NCBI GenBank assembly: GCA_046328125.1
Contig: JAXLXF010000041.1
Location: 1 to 64,000, forward strand
Direction: 5' to 3'
Length of the DNA stretch: 64,000 bases
Origin: JADZEM01 sp046328125
GTDB lineage: Bacteria > Chloroflexota > UBA6077 > JACCZL01
The notes beneath the pieces were generated by a model, which was not told where the DNA came from, ran no database searches, and worked only from the letters and a program-made list of their open reading frames with translations. Within the stretch, counting starts at the first letter, position 1. Every line of letters starts with the position of its first letter. The position numbers and the translations under genes are program-made. This document shows positions 32,120 to 40,837 of the stretch, piece by piece.

Positions 32120-33096
32120 TATCCTCCGACGATGTTCGCGGGAACGAGGGTCCGCTCGGGAACGCGGACGCTCAACTGTCGCACGTAGACGTCGTACCGC
32201 CCGCCAACCGCGAAGCCTCGGCGTTCGAGCGACGCACCGAGCACCATCTGGTACGGACGGACCGACACGTAGACCGGCGCCTTCTCGCTGACCTGCTTCA
32301 GCGCGAACGCCACCATCCGATCTACCATCGACTCATACTTTGGGTCGATAAGGAGGTCAAGGTACTGGCTCTTCTGCCCGTACACGACTTCAAGCCAGCC
32401 CGCAAGCGACGCACCAACCTCCCACACATATTGATGCCGATCTCCGATCAGCGTCGGCGACCACTTTTTCCGTCCACGATGCAGCGCCGACCACTCGTCG
32501 TAGGTGAGCGCTTCGGCCGCTCGGACGATCTGCGGGACGGCGGCCCCATACAGGTTGAACAGTGGTTGTTCGTCCACGCGCAGTCGGGGCCGGCCATCCA
32601 GCGTTTCGAGCCCCGGCAGCTTGAACGGCGCCGATAGCTTGTACACCGTGGTGGTCGTGTACTTCTCGTAGCCGGCCTTCCGGGTCAGCGTGGCGCTCGA
32701 CTCGTCGTCCGGCACCTCCAGGAAGACGCGACGACCGCCACGCGTGACCGCGTGCTGCCCGACCGTCTCCAGCAGTGACTCGGCGATACCTGCCTCACCG
32801 CCCGTCGTCAAGAGGTGCTCGACGTCCCAGACCAGTCCGCCACAACGCGGCCGGCTGACCACCAGCCCGACAACCGCGCCGGAGCTCACCGCCACCCAGG
32901 CATGCTCCCACGACATCCCGACGGTTTGCCAGATGGCGGCACTCGTCGGCAGGTGGCCGGTCTCCGGCTGGACGCGCGGCCAACTGTGCGACGTGAGCTC
33001 CAGCGTGTCGCCGCGCCGCAAGAACAGGCCGGCGCCGACCAGCTCGGGCAGGCGCAGCACTCGAATCATCGGCGAGCCGTCCAGATGGGCAGACAT
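32119..33096 (-). CDS. GNAT-like N-acetyltransferase
   Basis: A 325-residue protein with two GNAT-like halves. The first half contains AWVAVSSGAVVGLVVSRP, EAGIAESLLETVGQHAVTRG and VFLEVPDDESSATLTRKAGYEKY, the usual strand-helix order. The second half repeats the pattern (YLDLLIDPKYESMVDRMVAFAL, VYVSVRPYQ, LERRGFAVGG). The acetyl-CoA loop is poorly conserved, so activity is uncertain. It is read together with the R3H ATPase gene. Confidence 0.75.
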   Translation of the reverse strand: MSAHLDGSPMIRVLRLPELVGAGLFLRRGDTLELTSHSWPRVQPETGHLPTSAAIWQTVGMSWEHAWVAVSSGAVVGLVVSRPRCGGLVWDVEHLLTTGGEAGIAESLLETVGQHAVTRGGRRVFLEVPDDESSATLTRKAGYEKYTTTTVYKLSAPFKLPGLETLDGRPRLRVDEQPLFNLYGAAVPQIVRAAEALTYDEWSALHRGRKKWSPTLIGDRHQYVWEVGASLAGWLEVVYGQKSQYLDLLIDPKYESMVDRMVAFALKQVSEKAPVYVSVRPYQMVLGASLERRGFAVGGRYDVYVRQLSVRVPERTLVPANIVGG

Positions 33097-33104
33097 GCCC
33101 CTTG

Positions 33105-33110
33105 ATTGTA
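33105..33110 (-). promoter_or_regulatory. -10 element close to the GNAT start codon
   Basis: TACAAT on the minus strand ends eight bases before the ATG at 33096, leaving a leader of zero to two bases. No strong Shine-Dalgarno is present. Confidence 0.45.
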
Positions 33111-33172
33111 CAGGACGACGGACGCCCCGGCGCGCGTTCGTCAGATTCGTCGGGAGGAGATCGTGAGACGCC

Positions 33173-33178
33173 TATAAT
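33173..33178 (+). promoter_or_regulatory. Consensus -10 element of the cobS-cobT-cobQ operon
   Basis: A perfect TATAAT, 100 bases before the cobS ATG. No good -35 is found. The leader contains no B12 box, so this operon seems not to have the riboswitch found at 42.3 kb. Confidence 0.5.
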
Positions 33179-33277
33179 CGACACCAGAGTAGGAGCTACG
33201 AGAGGTACGGCCACGGCACGTCGAGACGCGCTCCACGGGACAGGAACACGAGCTCCGGCCACGGGGGCACGGTCCCG

Positions 33278-34111
33278 ATGACGATGGTTTCGGAGAGACT
33301 CGCGGGGGAGCTGCCGGCCGATCATGGGTCCGCAACCAATCGGCCAGTCTGGGTCTCCTGGGCTCAGGCGCCCTTCTTCGCGTTGCAGTTTCTGACCGTC
33401 CTGCCGCCCACGTTCGTGCGGCGAGTGCCAGACTACGACGATTTCGGCCGAAGCGACGCGTTCTTCCCAGCTGTCGGCCTGCTCCTCGGCGCGATCCTGG
33501 CCGCCGCCGACTGGCTGCTGGCCCCGTACCTCGCCGAGAGCGTCCGCAACGTCGGGCTGGTGGCGCTGCTTGCCGCGATGACTGGCGGCCTCCACCTCGA
33601 CGGCCTGATCGACACCTTCGACGGCCTGTTCGCCGGGCCGGATGCTGCCCGCCGCCTGGACGTGATGCGCGACCCTCGGGCCGGCTCGTTTGGGGTGGTC
33701 GCGGTCGTGCTTCAGCTAGGCTTGAAGGTCGCCGCGATCTCCAGCCTGCCGCCACCCATGCGCGGCCCGGCGTTGATTCTCGCGCCGTGCCTCGGACGCT
33801 GGGGCATCGTGCTAGTGACCGGCGCCTTCGCGTACGCGCGCCCAAGCGGCATGGGGCGCTCGTTCAAAGACTCGATTCGGTGGCAGCACGTGATGGTAGC
33901 GAGTGGAATTGCGATTGGCGGAGCGCTCGCGATGGCCGGCCTCGTCGGCGCGGCGCTGTGGCTCGGCGTCAGCCTGCTGGTGCTGGCTGCCGGCGGCTGG
34001 GTCAGCGGCCGTCTCGGCGGTCTGACCGGCGACGTCTACGGGGCCGTCTGCGAACTGGTCGAGACGAGCGTGCTGGTGGCACTCGGCCTGAGGCTTGGGG
34101 GTGTCGTCTGA
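33278..34111 (+). CDS. cobS: Adenosylcobinamide-GDP ribazoletransferase (cobalamin synthase)
   Basis: A 277-residue integral membrane enzyme that joins adenosylcobinamide-GDP with alpha-ribazole in the last stage of cobalamin synthesis. FFALQFLTVLPP and the metal-binding signature GGLHLDGLIDTFDGLF are diagnostic, followed by RRLDVMRDPRAGSFGVVAVV and several hydrophobic helices ending in GGLTGDVYGAVCEL. The ATG at 33278 or the one at 33284 may be used. The stop overlaps the cobT start (TGATG). Confidence 0.95.
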   Translation: MTMVSERLAGELPADHGSATNRPVWVSWAQAPFFALQFLTVLPPTFVRRVPDYDDFGRSDAFFPAVGLLLGAILAAADWLLAPYLAESVRNVGLVALLAAMTGGLHLDGLIDTFDGLFAGPDAARRLDVMRDPRAGSFGVVAVVLQLGLKVAAISSLPPPMRGPALILAPCLGRWGIVLVTGAFAYARPSGMGRSFKDSIRWQHVMVASGIAIGGALAMAGLVGAALWLGVSLLVLAAGGWVSGRLGGLTGDVYGAVCELVETSVLVALGLRLGGVV

Positions 34112-35202
34112 TGAGCAGACTCGCCGAGGCTGTTGCACACATCAGTCCCCCTGACGGCGTCGCCGCCGCCGAGGCCCGCGCTCGCCAGAGTCGCCTGACC
34201 AAGCCGGCCGGCAGCCTCGGCACGCTGGAGCGTCTCCACGTCCAGCTCGCGTCGATTCAGCGGGCGGCACTCCCGAACGTCGCGAGCCCGGTCGTGCTGG
34301 TGCTGGCGGCGGATCACGGCGTGGCCGACGCCGGCGTCAGCGCCTATCCGAAGCAAGTGACCGCCGAGATGGTCCGCAACTTCGTGCGGGGCGGCGCCGC
34401 CATCGACGTGCTGGCCGACGACGCGCACGCCCGGCTGGTCGTCGCCGACCTCGGCATTGACTGGCAGGGCGCCGAGCCGCCGTCGGGCATCGTGCGGCTG
34501 CCTATCGGACCTGGGACGGCCAACCTGGCGGACGGCCCCGCCATGTCGCTGGCCCAGGCCGAGGCGTCGCTGGACGCCGGTCTCCAGCTCGTCTCGCAGC
34601 TCGTCGCGGAGGGCGCGGATCTGATCGCGCTCGGCGAGATGGGCATCGGCAACACGACCGCGTCGGCGGCCCTGATCGCGGCGCTGACCGGCCGACCGCC
34701 GCGCGACGTGACCGGCCTCGGCACCGGCGTCGATCCGGACGGCTGGCAGCGCAAAGTCGCCGTCGTCGAGCGGGCGCTCGCGCGCAGCCAGGCCGGACCA
34801 CACGATCCGGTCGGCGCCCTGGCCGAGCTCGGAGGGTTCGAGATCGGCGCGCTCGCCGGCGCGACGATCGGCGGCGCTGCTGCTGGCGTGCCTGTCGTTC
34901 TGGACGGCCTGATCGTCGGAGCGGCGGCACTGCTCGCCGTGACGATCTGTCCGGCCGTGCAGCCGTACCTGATCGCCTCGCACCGCTCGGTCGAGCCGGG
35001 CCACCGGATCGTGCTGGAGCTGCTCGAATTGGAGCCGCTGATGGATCTCGGACTGCGGCTCGGCGAGGGTAGCGGCGCGGCGATCTCGCTGCATCTGATC
35101 CGTCTCGCGTGCCGCCTGCCCCGAGAGATGGCGACCTTTGACGAAGCCGGCGTCTCCGACCGCGCGGACGAGCCGCGGGCCGCCGCTCGTCGGGAGCCGT
35201 GA
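34111..35202 (+). CDS. cobT: Nicotinate-nucleotide-dimethylbenzimidazole phosphoribosyltransferase
   Basis: A 363-residue enzyme making alpha-ribazole phosphate for the lower ligand of cobalamin. RQSRLTKPAGSLGTLE, VLVLAADHGVADAGVSAYP, GEMGIGNTTASAAL and the catalytic glutamate in MDLGLRLGEGSGAA mark the family. The ATG at 34111 shares a base with the cobS stop. A short polar tail of about 25 residues extends past the domain. Confidence 0.96.
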   Translation: MSRLAEAVAHISPPDGVAAAEARARQSRLTKPAGSLGTLERLHVQLASIQRAALPNVASPVVLVLAADHGVADAGVSAYPKQVTAEMVRNFVRGGAAIDVLADDAHARLVVADLGIDWQGAEPPSGIVRLPIGPGTANLADGPAMSLAQAEASLDAGLQLVSQLVAEGADLIALGEMGIGNTTASAALIAALTGRPPRDVTGLGTGVDPDGWQRKVAVVERALARSQAGPHDPVGALAELGGFEIGALAGATIGGAAAGVPVVLDGLIVGAAALLAVTICPAVQPYLIASHRSVEPGHRIVLELLELEPLMDLGLRLGEGSGAAISLHLIRLACRLPREMATFDEAGVSDRADEPRAAARREP

Positions 35203-35209
35203 GCCGGCG

Positions 35210-36772
35210 ATGAGCGAGCGACCGGCGCCAGTCCTGATGGTCCAGGGGACCGCGTCGCACGTCGGCAAGAGCACGCTGGTCGCGGCGCTCTGCCGGATCT
35301 TGCGCCAGGACGGCTTTCGCGTGGCCCCGTTCAAGGCCCAGAACATGGCGCTCAACTCATTCGTCGCGGCCGAGGGCGGCGAGATCGGGCGGGCGCAGGC
35401 GCTCCAGGCTGAGGCCGCCGGCGTCGATCCCTCGATCGACATGAACCCGATCTTGCTCAAGCCGGAGGCCGATCACCGCTCCCAGGTGATCGTGGACGGC
35501 CGCTCGATCGGCTCGATGGCGGCCGGCGAGTATCAGCGGCGCAAGCTCGAGCTCTGGCCGAACGTCACGGCTGCGCTAGATCGCCTGCGCGCTCGGTACG
35601 ACGTGGTCGTCGCCGAGGGCGCCGGCAGCCCCGCCGAGATCAACCTTCAGCACGCCGATCTCGCCAACATGCGGATCGCCCGCTACGCCAAGGCACCAGT
35701 TCTGCTGGTCGGCGACATCGACCGAGGCGGCGTGTTCGCTTCCCTGCTCGGCACCCTGGAGCTGCTGGAGCCCGGCGACCGCGAGCTCGTGCGCGGCTTC
35801 GCGATCAACAAGTTCCGCGGCGACCCGGCCATCCTGGCGCCAGGCCTCGACTTCCTGGTCGAGCGAACCGGGGTGCCAGTGCTCGGAGTCGTGCCGCATC
35901 TGCGAGACCTCGACCTGCCGGAGGAGGACTCACTGGCACTGGACGAGGTGTTCGCGCGTCGGCAGTCGGGATCGCGCACGACCGTGGACATCGCCGTCAT
36001 TCGCCTGCCCCGGATCGCCAACTTCGACGAGTTTGCGCCGCTGGCCGCCGAGCCAGCTGCGACTCTTCGTTACGTCGAGCGCTCTGAGGACCTCGGCCAA
36101 CCTGATTTCGCCATCATTCCCGGCACCAAGACCACCATCGCCGACCTGGAATGGATGCGCGCGACTGGCCTGGCAGACCGAATCATCAAGTTGGCCGGCG
36201 CTCATGTGCCGCTGCTCGGCATTTGCGGCGGCTACCAGATGCTCGGGCGCCGCATCCACGACCCCCACCAGAGCGAGTCGGACCGAGGATCTGTGGACGG
36301 GCTCGGGCTGCTGCCCGTCGAGACCACATTTGCCACCGTCAAGCGGACCGTCCGCGTCCGAGGCACCCTCCTGGCGGAACAGGGGCTCCTCGCCGGCGCG
36401 GCCGGCCGCGAGATCGTGGCGTACGAGATCCACCTGGGTCGCAGCGAGACCGACGGCACGCTCTCGCCACTCGTCCAGATTCACGAGCGCTCCGGCGAGC
36501 CGACATCCGAGCTCGACGGCGTTGTCTCCGCCGACGGTTGGATCATCGGCACGTACCTGCACGGCCTGCTCGAAAACGACGTGGCCCGGCACGCCCTGAT
36601 CGACGCCCTGCTCGCGCGCCGCCTCGGTCGTGACCATGATGATGTGAGTCAACCGGACATCGCACGCCATTCCTTCACTGCCAACCGCGAGCGCGAGCTG
36701 GATCGGCTCGCCGCCACTGTCCGCGCCTCGCTCGACCTCCGGCCACTGCTCGCTGCGTGCGGATTGGGCTGA
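35210..36772 (+). CDS. cobQ: Cobyric acid synthase
   Basis: A 520-residue glutamine-dependent amidotransferase that amidates four carboxyl groups of adenosylcobyrinate a,c-diamide. The ATP-binding domain starts with VQGTASHVGKSTL and FKAQNMALNS and continues with VVVAEGAGSPAEINL and GDIDRGGVFAS. The class I glutaminase domain has LLGICGGYQMLG with the nucleophile cysteine (about 345) and the YLHGLLEN histidine region. Seven bases after cobT, on the same transcript. Confidence 0.96.
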   Translation: MSERPAPVLMVQGTASHVGKSTLVAALCRILRQDGFRVAPFKAQNMALNSFVAAEGGEIGRAQALQAEAAGVDPSIDMNPILLKPEADHRSQVIVDGRSIGSMAAGEYQRRKLELWPNVTAALDRLRARYDVVVAEGAGSPAEINLQHADLANMRIARYAKAPVLLVGDIDRGGVFASLLGTLELLEPGDRELVRGFAINKFRGDPAILAPGLDFLVERTGVPVLGVVPHLRDLDLPEEDSLALDEVFARRQSGSRTTVDIAVIRLPRIANFDEFAPLAAEPAATLRYVERSEDLGQPDFAIIPGTKTTIADLEWMRATGLADRIIKLAGAHVPLLGICGGYQMLGRRIHDPHQSESDRGSVDGLGLLPVETTFATVKRTVRVRGTLLAEQGLLAGAAGREIVAYEIHLGRSETDGTLSPLVQIHERSGEPTSELDGVVSADGWIIGTYLHGLLENDVARHALIDALLARRLGRDHDDVSQPDIARHSFTANRERELDRLAATVRASLDLRPLLAACGLG

Positions 36773-36811
36773 CTGCAGCCACCGTACCGAGCTCCGCACC
36801 CGGCCCAGCCG

Positions 36812-36817
36812 TACAAT
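36812..36817 (+). promoter_or_regulatory. Putative -10 element of ruvCAB
   Basis: TACAAT, 57 bases before the ruvC ATG at 36874. No clear -35. Confidence 0.4.
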
Positions 36818-36873
36818 CGTTCTGGTCCCGGGCAGGTCGTTCCCCTGTCCATGCCCGCGCTCCAGCAGACCAC

Positions 36874-37476
36874 ATGAAGGCGTCAACTCCTGTGACCGTC
36901 GCGCCAGCCACCTCGAATCGCCGTGACCGCGCCCGCGGCGAGCAGCTCGCACCCGGGCCGGTGATTCGTGCGCTCGGCATCGACCCCGGCCTGACACGCA
37001 GCGGCTGGGCGCTGGTCGGCGTCGAGCGGGGCCAGTACCGTCTGCTCGAATCTGGCGTCATCGCCCCGCGCTCCGATGCTGGCGCAGACGATCTGCCCGG
37101 CCGTCTCGCCGACGGCTACCAGCGGCTGGTCGGCGTGCTGGAGCTGACCCGCCCGACGCTGGTGACGGTGGAAGACCTGTTCACCACCCCGCGCTTCCCG
37201 AAAGCCGCGCTCAAGATGGCGCACCTGCGCGGGGTGTTCTGCCTCGCCATCGCCCAGGCCGGCATCCCGATGCTGGCCCTGACCGCCACCACCGTCAAGC
37301 AGCGCCTGACCGGCAACGGCCACGCGTCGAAGGAGCAGGTGCAGCGGATGGTCTTCCAGTTGTGCGAGGTCACCGCCGCCAACGTGCCGAGCGACCTGAG
37401 CGACGCCATCGCGCTGGCGATAGCCGGACTGCATCAGGTCAGCATGACGGCACTGGGCGGTCGAGGCAGACGATGA
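36874..37476 (+). CDS. ruvC: Holliday junction resolvase RuvC
   Basis: A 200-residue endonuclease subunit that cuts four-way junctions. RALGIDPGLTRSGWALV carries the first catalytic aspartate, TLVTVEDLFTTPRFPKAAL the glutamate, and VPSDLSDAIALAIAG the C-terminal aspartate; TATTVKQRLTGNGHASKEQVQ is also typical. From ATG 36874 the protein has a basic N-terminal extension of about 28 residues; a GTG at 36961 would begin exactly at the domain. Neither has a clear ribosome-binding site. It overlaps ruvA by four bases. Confidence 0.94.
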   Translation: MKASTPVTVAPATSNRRDRARGEQLAPGPVIRALGIDPGLTRSGWALVGVERGQYRLLESGVIAPRSDAGADDLPGRLADGYQRLVGVLELTRPTLVTVEDLFTTPRFPKAALKMAHLRGVFCLAIAQAGIPMLALTATTVKQRLTGNGHASKEQVQRMVFQLCEVTAANVPSDLSDAIALAIAGLHQVSMTALGGRGRR

Positions 37477-38078
37477 TCGCCGCGCTCAGGGGCACCTTCC
37501 GGGGGCGCACCGACGACGGGATCATCCTGGACGTCGGCGGCGTCGGCTACGAGATCGTGCTGCCGCCGATCGTCGAGCAGTCGCTCGGGGCGCTGGCCGA
37601 GGGGCGGGCGCTCGACCTGCGAATCGCCTACGTCGCCACCCGCGACAACCCGATCCCGGTCCTGTACGGCTTCGCGCGCGACGAGGAGCGCAAGTTCTGG
37701 GATCTCCTGCGCTCGGTCTCGCGGGTCGGGCCGAAGAGCGCCGCCCGCGCGATGGTGCTTCCGATCAACCGCATCGCCGAGGCGATCCGCGACCAGAACA
37801 CCCACCTGGTGGACAGCCTGCCCGGCATCAGCGCGGCCGGCGCCGAGAAGATCGTCGCGACGCTCCGCAAGAAGGTCGGGCTGTTCGCGGAGCTGGAGGA
37901 GGCGGCCGCTCCCGAAGCTCCGCCCTCCGGGGACGAGCTCGAACGGCTGGCCGTGGAGCTGCTGGTAGAGATGGGCATCCGACGCCCGGACGCCCGCAAG
38001 GCCGTGGTTAGGCTGCTGAAGGAGAACGACCAGCTTCATGCCGTCGAAGACATCATCATGGAATACTTCAAGCAATGA
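37473..38078 (+). CDS. ruvA: Holliday junction DNA helicase subunit RuvA
   Basis: A 201-residue junction-binding subunit. The three domains are visible: an N-terminal OB fold (MIAALRGTFRGRTDDGIILDVGGVGYEI), helix-hairpin-helix motifs (LLRSVSRVGPKSAARAM; LVDSLPGISAAGAEKIV) and the C-terminal RuvB-binding helices (RLAVELLVEMGIRRPDARKAV) after an acidic linker. The ATG overlaps the ruvC stop (ATGA). Confidence 0.96.
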   Translation: MIAALRGTFRGRTDDGIILDVGGVGYEIVLPPIVEQSLGALAEGRALDLRIAYVATRDNPIPVLYGFARDEERKFWDLLRSVSRVGPKSAARAMVLPINRIAEAIRDQNTHLVDSLPGISAAGAEKIVATLRKKVGLFAELEEAAAPEAPPSGDELERLAVELLVEMGIRRPDARKAVVRLLKENDQLHAVEDIIMEYFKQ

Positions 38079-38144
38079 TAGAACGGGTGTGCTACAGTGA
38101 GTGACGACGAGCCGGGCGACGAACGGGGACAAGGAGGCCGCGCG

Positions 38145-39176
38145 ATGGTGTTCGACAGAGTGGTCTCGCCCTGGCCCGACCCCGAAGACGAGGCTGGCTC
38201 CGGCTCGCTGCGGCCGTCGTCGCTCAGCACGTTCGTCGGGCAGGGACGGCTGAAGGAGCGGCTCGCCATCGCCATCGGCGCGGCCCAGGAGCGCGACGAG
38301 CCGCTGGAGCACGTGCTGTTTCACGGCCCGCCCGGGCTCGGCAAGACGACGCTGGCGCACATCATCGCCGAGGAGATGGGCGGCAAGCTGATCACCACGT
38401 CAGGCCCGGCCCTGGAGAAGACCGCCGACCTGATGGGCATCCTGACCAATCTCCAGCCAGGGGACGTCCTGTTCGTGGACGAGATCCACCGCACGCCGCG
38501 CACCATCGAAGAGTATCTGTACCCGGCGATGGAGGATTTCGCGGTCGATTTCGTGCTGGACAAGGGGCCGTTCGCGAAGGCGATCCGAATCCCGCTCAAG
38601 CGGTTCACGCTGGTCGGGGCGACCACGCGGGCCGGCCTGCTCGCCTCCCCGCTGCGCGACCGGTTCGGCCTGCTCTTCCATCTCGACTTCTACACGCCAG
38701 AGGAGCTGGAGGCGATCGTGCGCCGCTCGGCCGACCTGCTCGAAGTCGAGATGGCGCCGGAAGCCGCGTCGGAGATTGCGCGGCGCTCGCGCGGTACGCC
38801 ACGCATCGCCAACCGGCTGCTTCGCCGCGTGAGAGACTACGCCCAGGTCAAGGCGCAGGGCGCGGTAATCATCGACACCACGCGCGCCTCGCTGACGCTC
38901 GAAGGCGTGGACGACGAGGGCCTGGACGAGCTGGACCGGAAGGTGCTCCAGGCGATCATCAGCCGCTACAACGGCGGTCCGGTCGGCATCGAGGCGTTGG
39001 CCGCCACCCTCCAAGAAGAGACCGACACCCTGACGGACGTGGTCGAGCCGTACTTGCTGCAACAGGGCTTCTTGATTCGGACCTCGGCCGGCCGACGCGC
39101 CACGGGCCGCGCGTACGAGCATCTCGGCATCGAGCGGCCCCGGTCGAGCAACCCGGACCAGCCGACGCTATTCTAA
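38145..39176 (+). CDS. ruvB: Holliday junction branch migration ATPase RuvB
   Basis: A 343-residue AAA+ motor that drives branch migration with RuvA. LRPSSLSTFVGQGRLKERL opens the domain. Walker A is HGPPGLGKTTLAH, Walker B DVLFVDEIHR, sensor 1 TLVGATTRAGLL, and the winged-helix C-terminus ends in GRRATGRAYEHLG. The ATG at 38145 is preferred because AAGGAGG lies seven bases upstream; a GTG at 38097 overlaps a possible -10 (TACAGT, 38093-38098) and lacks such a site. Confidence 0.97.
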   Translation: MVFDRVVSPWPDPEDEAGSGSLRPSSLSTFVGQGRLKERLAIAIGAAQERDEPLEHVLFHGPPGLGKTTLAHIIAEEMGGKLITTSGPALEKTADLMGILTNLQPGDVLFVDEIHRTPRTIEEYLYPAMEDFAVDFVLDKGPFAKAIRIPLKRFTLVGATTRAGLLASPLRDRFGLLFHLDFYTPEELEAIVRRSADLLEVEMAPEAASEIARRSRGTPRIANRLLRRVRDYAQVKAQGAVIIDTTRASLTLEGVDDEGLDELDRKVLQAIISRYNGGPVGIEALAATLQEETDTLTDVVEPYLLQQGFLIRTSAGRRATGRAYEHLGIERPRSSNPDQPTLF

Positions 39177-39209
39177 CCGGCCCACCCTGCCATAGGGATC
39201 GCCCCACCG

Positions 39210-39683
39210 ATGACCGACTGCCTGATCTGCAACCGGATCGCCATGATCCAGGCCGGAACCAACCCGTACTTCGTGACCGAACTGCCGACTGGCTACGTCG
39301 TGATCGGCGATCACCAGTTCTTCCGGGGGTACACGCTCTTGCTCTCGCGATGGCACGTCCGTGAGCTCCACGATCTGGACTGGGATCGTCGAATCGCCTT
39401 CCTCCAGGACATGGCGTTGACCGCTGAGGCTGTCTGTCAGGCGTTCGCGCCGCGCAAGTTGAACTACGAGCTGCTGGGAAACGCCGACGAGCACTTGCAC
39501 TGGCACCTGTTCCCACGCCACGCCGACGACCCGAAGCCGACCGGCCCGGTCTGGGAGATCGACCCCGCCCTCACCCGCGCCGACGCTGCCCGCCCGTCGC
39601 CGGACGACCTTCGCGAGCTCACCGTTCGACTCCGCGCCGAGATCGAGCTCTTGAAGGCATCCAACCCGACGCGAAAGGCGTGA
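39210..39683 (+). CDS. HIT-family nucleotide hydrolase/transferase
   Basis: A 157-residue histidine-triad protein. The catalytic motif HLHWHLFPRH (HxHxH) and the preceding KLNYELLGNADEHLHW fit the family, and the N-terminal CLICNR may bind zinc. Members hydrolyse dinucleoside polyphosphates or AMP-lysine-type compounds. It lies 33 bases after ruvB and may be the last gene of that operon. Confidence 0.93.
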   Translation: MTDCLICNRIAMIQAGTNPYFVTELPTGYVVIGDHQFFRGYTLLLSRWHVRELHDLDWDRRIAFLQDMALTAEAVCQAFAPRKLNYELLGNADEHLHWHLFPRHADDPKPTGPVWEIDPALTRADAARPSPDDLRELTVRLRAEIELLKASNPTRKA

Positions 39684-39719
39684 GAGCAGGCACCCCTTCT
39701 CGCCGCGAGCATCACGGCG

Positions 39720-40784
39720 TCACGGCTGCACCACGACCTTCACCGCGCCGGAGGCCCGCTTGTCGTCGGCGGCGCGGAACGCCTCCGCGATCTCTGTCAG
39801 CGGGTAGCGATGGGTGATGAGCGGCTCGGCCTGGACCCGGCCTGACGCCAGCATGTCGAGCGCGATCTGAAATTCGCGCTGTCCGTGGAACGTCGAGTAG
39901 CTGTTGCACCAGCGCAGGTCGAGCTCCTTCCGGTTCGCCGCGCGATACGCCACCGCCACGTCGCCCCAGAACGCGCCGATGATCCCGATGCGCCCGCCGA
40001 ACGCCGCCGCCTCGATCGCCTGGGCCAGCGTGTCCTCGGTGCCGCCGACCGTCTCGAACACCGCGTCGCACAGCTCACCGCCAGTTAGCTCCGCGACGGG
40101 CTCGGCCAGGCTCTCCACGGACTGGTTGTTCACGACGGCATCGGCTGCGCCGACCTTCAGGGCGAAGTCGAGCGGCGCGTCGCGGCGCCCGATCATGATG
40201 ACCTGCCGCGCGCCGGCCGCCCGTGCCACCTGCCCCATCGTCAGGCCGATCGGCCCGGTCCCGACCACGCAGACATGCTCCATCGCGCGCAACGGCACCC
40301 GGTTGATTGCGTGGACGCCGCAGCCGTACACGTCCAGCAGCGAGGCCGCGTCGAGCGACACCGACTCCGGCAGCGGGTAGACGTTTTGGGCCACCACGAG
40401 GTCGAGCTCCGAGAAGCCGGCGCTCCCACGACGCTCGCCGTTCCGCATACCGCGCGTCGGGCAGACGTGATAGTCGCCCCGGCGGCACTGCCGGCAGCTG
40501 CCACACCCGACCAGATGCATCGGCTCGACGCCGACGCGCTGCCCGACTTCGAGGCCACGGACACCGTCGCCGAGGGCTGCCACTGTGCCCGCCAGCTCGT
40601 GGCCGGCTCGGCGGGGCCAGCTCGCGTCGGCACCCCACGGGTTCGCGCCACGGTACGGATGCAGGTCCGAGCCACAGACCCCAGCCGCTCTGATCCGGAT
40701 CAGCACCTCGCCCGGCCCGGGCAGCGGATCGGGGAGCTCTTCGACCCTGATGTCGCGACCACCATAGAACTGGGCAGCCCTCAT
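39720..40784 (-). CDS. Zinc-dependent medium-chain alcohol/sugar-alcohol dehydrogenase
   Basis: A 354-residue MDR-superfamily enzyme. Catalytic zinc ligands: Cys in AAGVCGSDLHPY and His-Glu in RRAGHELAGTV. Structural zinc cysteines: VGCGSCRQCRRGDYHVC. NAD(P) binding: VCVVGTGPIGLTMGQVA. The closest families are sorbitol, threonine and galactitol-1-phosphate dehydrogenases, but the substrate is not readable. Stand-alone, convergent with the HIT gene. Confidence 0.93.
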   Translation of the reverse strand: MRAAQFYGGRDIRVEELPDPLPGPGEVLIRIRAAGVCGSDLHPYRGANPWGADASWPRRAGHELAGTVAALGDGVRGLEVGQRVGVEPMHLVGCGSCRQCRRGDYHVCPTRGMRNGERRGSAGFSELDLVVAQNVYPLPESVSLDAASLLDVYGCGVHAINRVPLRAMEHVCVVGTGPIGLTMGQVARAAGARQVIMIGRRDAPLDFALKVGAADAVVNNQSVESLAEPVAELTGGELCDAVFETVGGTEDTLAQAIEAAAFGGRIGIIGAFWGDVAVAYRAANRKELDLRWCNSYSTFHGQREFQIALDMLASGRVQAEPLITHRYPLTEIAEAFRAADDKRASGAVKVVVQP

Positions 40785-40837
40785 CTCAGCACATCTCCCC
40801 TGGGGTTACTGCGCAGACGGTACGCACCTGGGCGCGG

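Noticed and set aside
33097..33277. Possible second cobalamin riboswitch before cobS
   Set aside because: No B12 box or GCCACTG block is found in this leader.
33787..34110. Upstream extension of the cobT frame inside cobS
   Set aside because: It overlaps cobS in another frame; the TGATG junction and the family alignment set the start at 34111.
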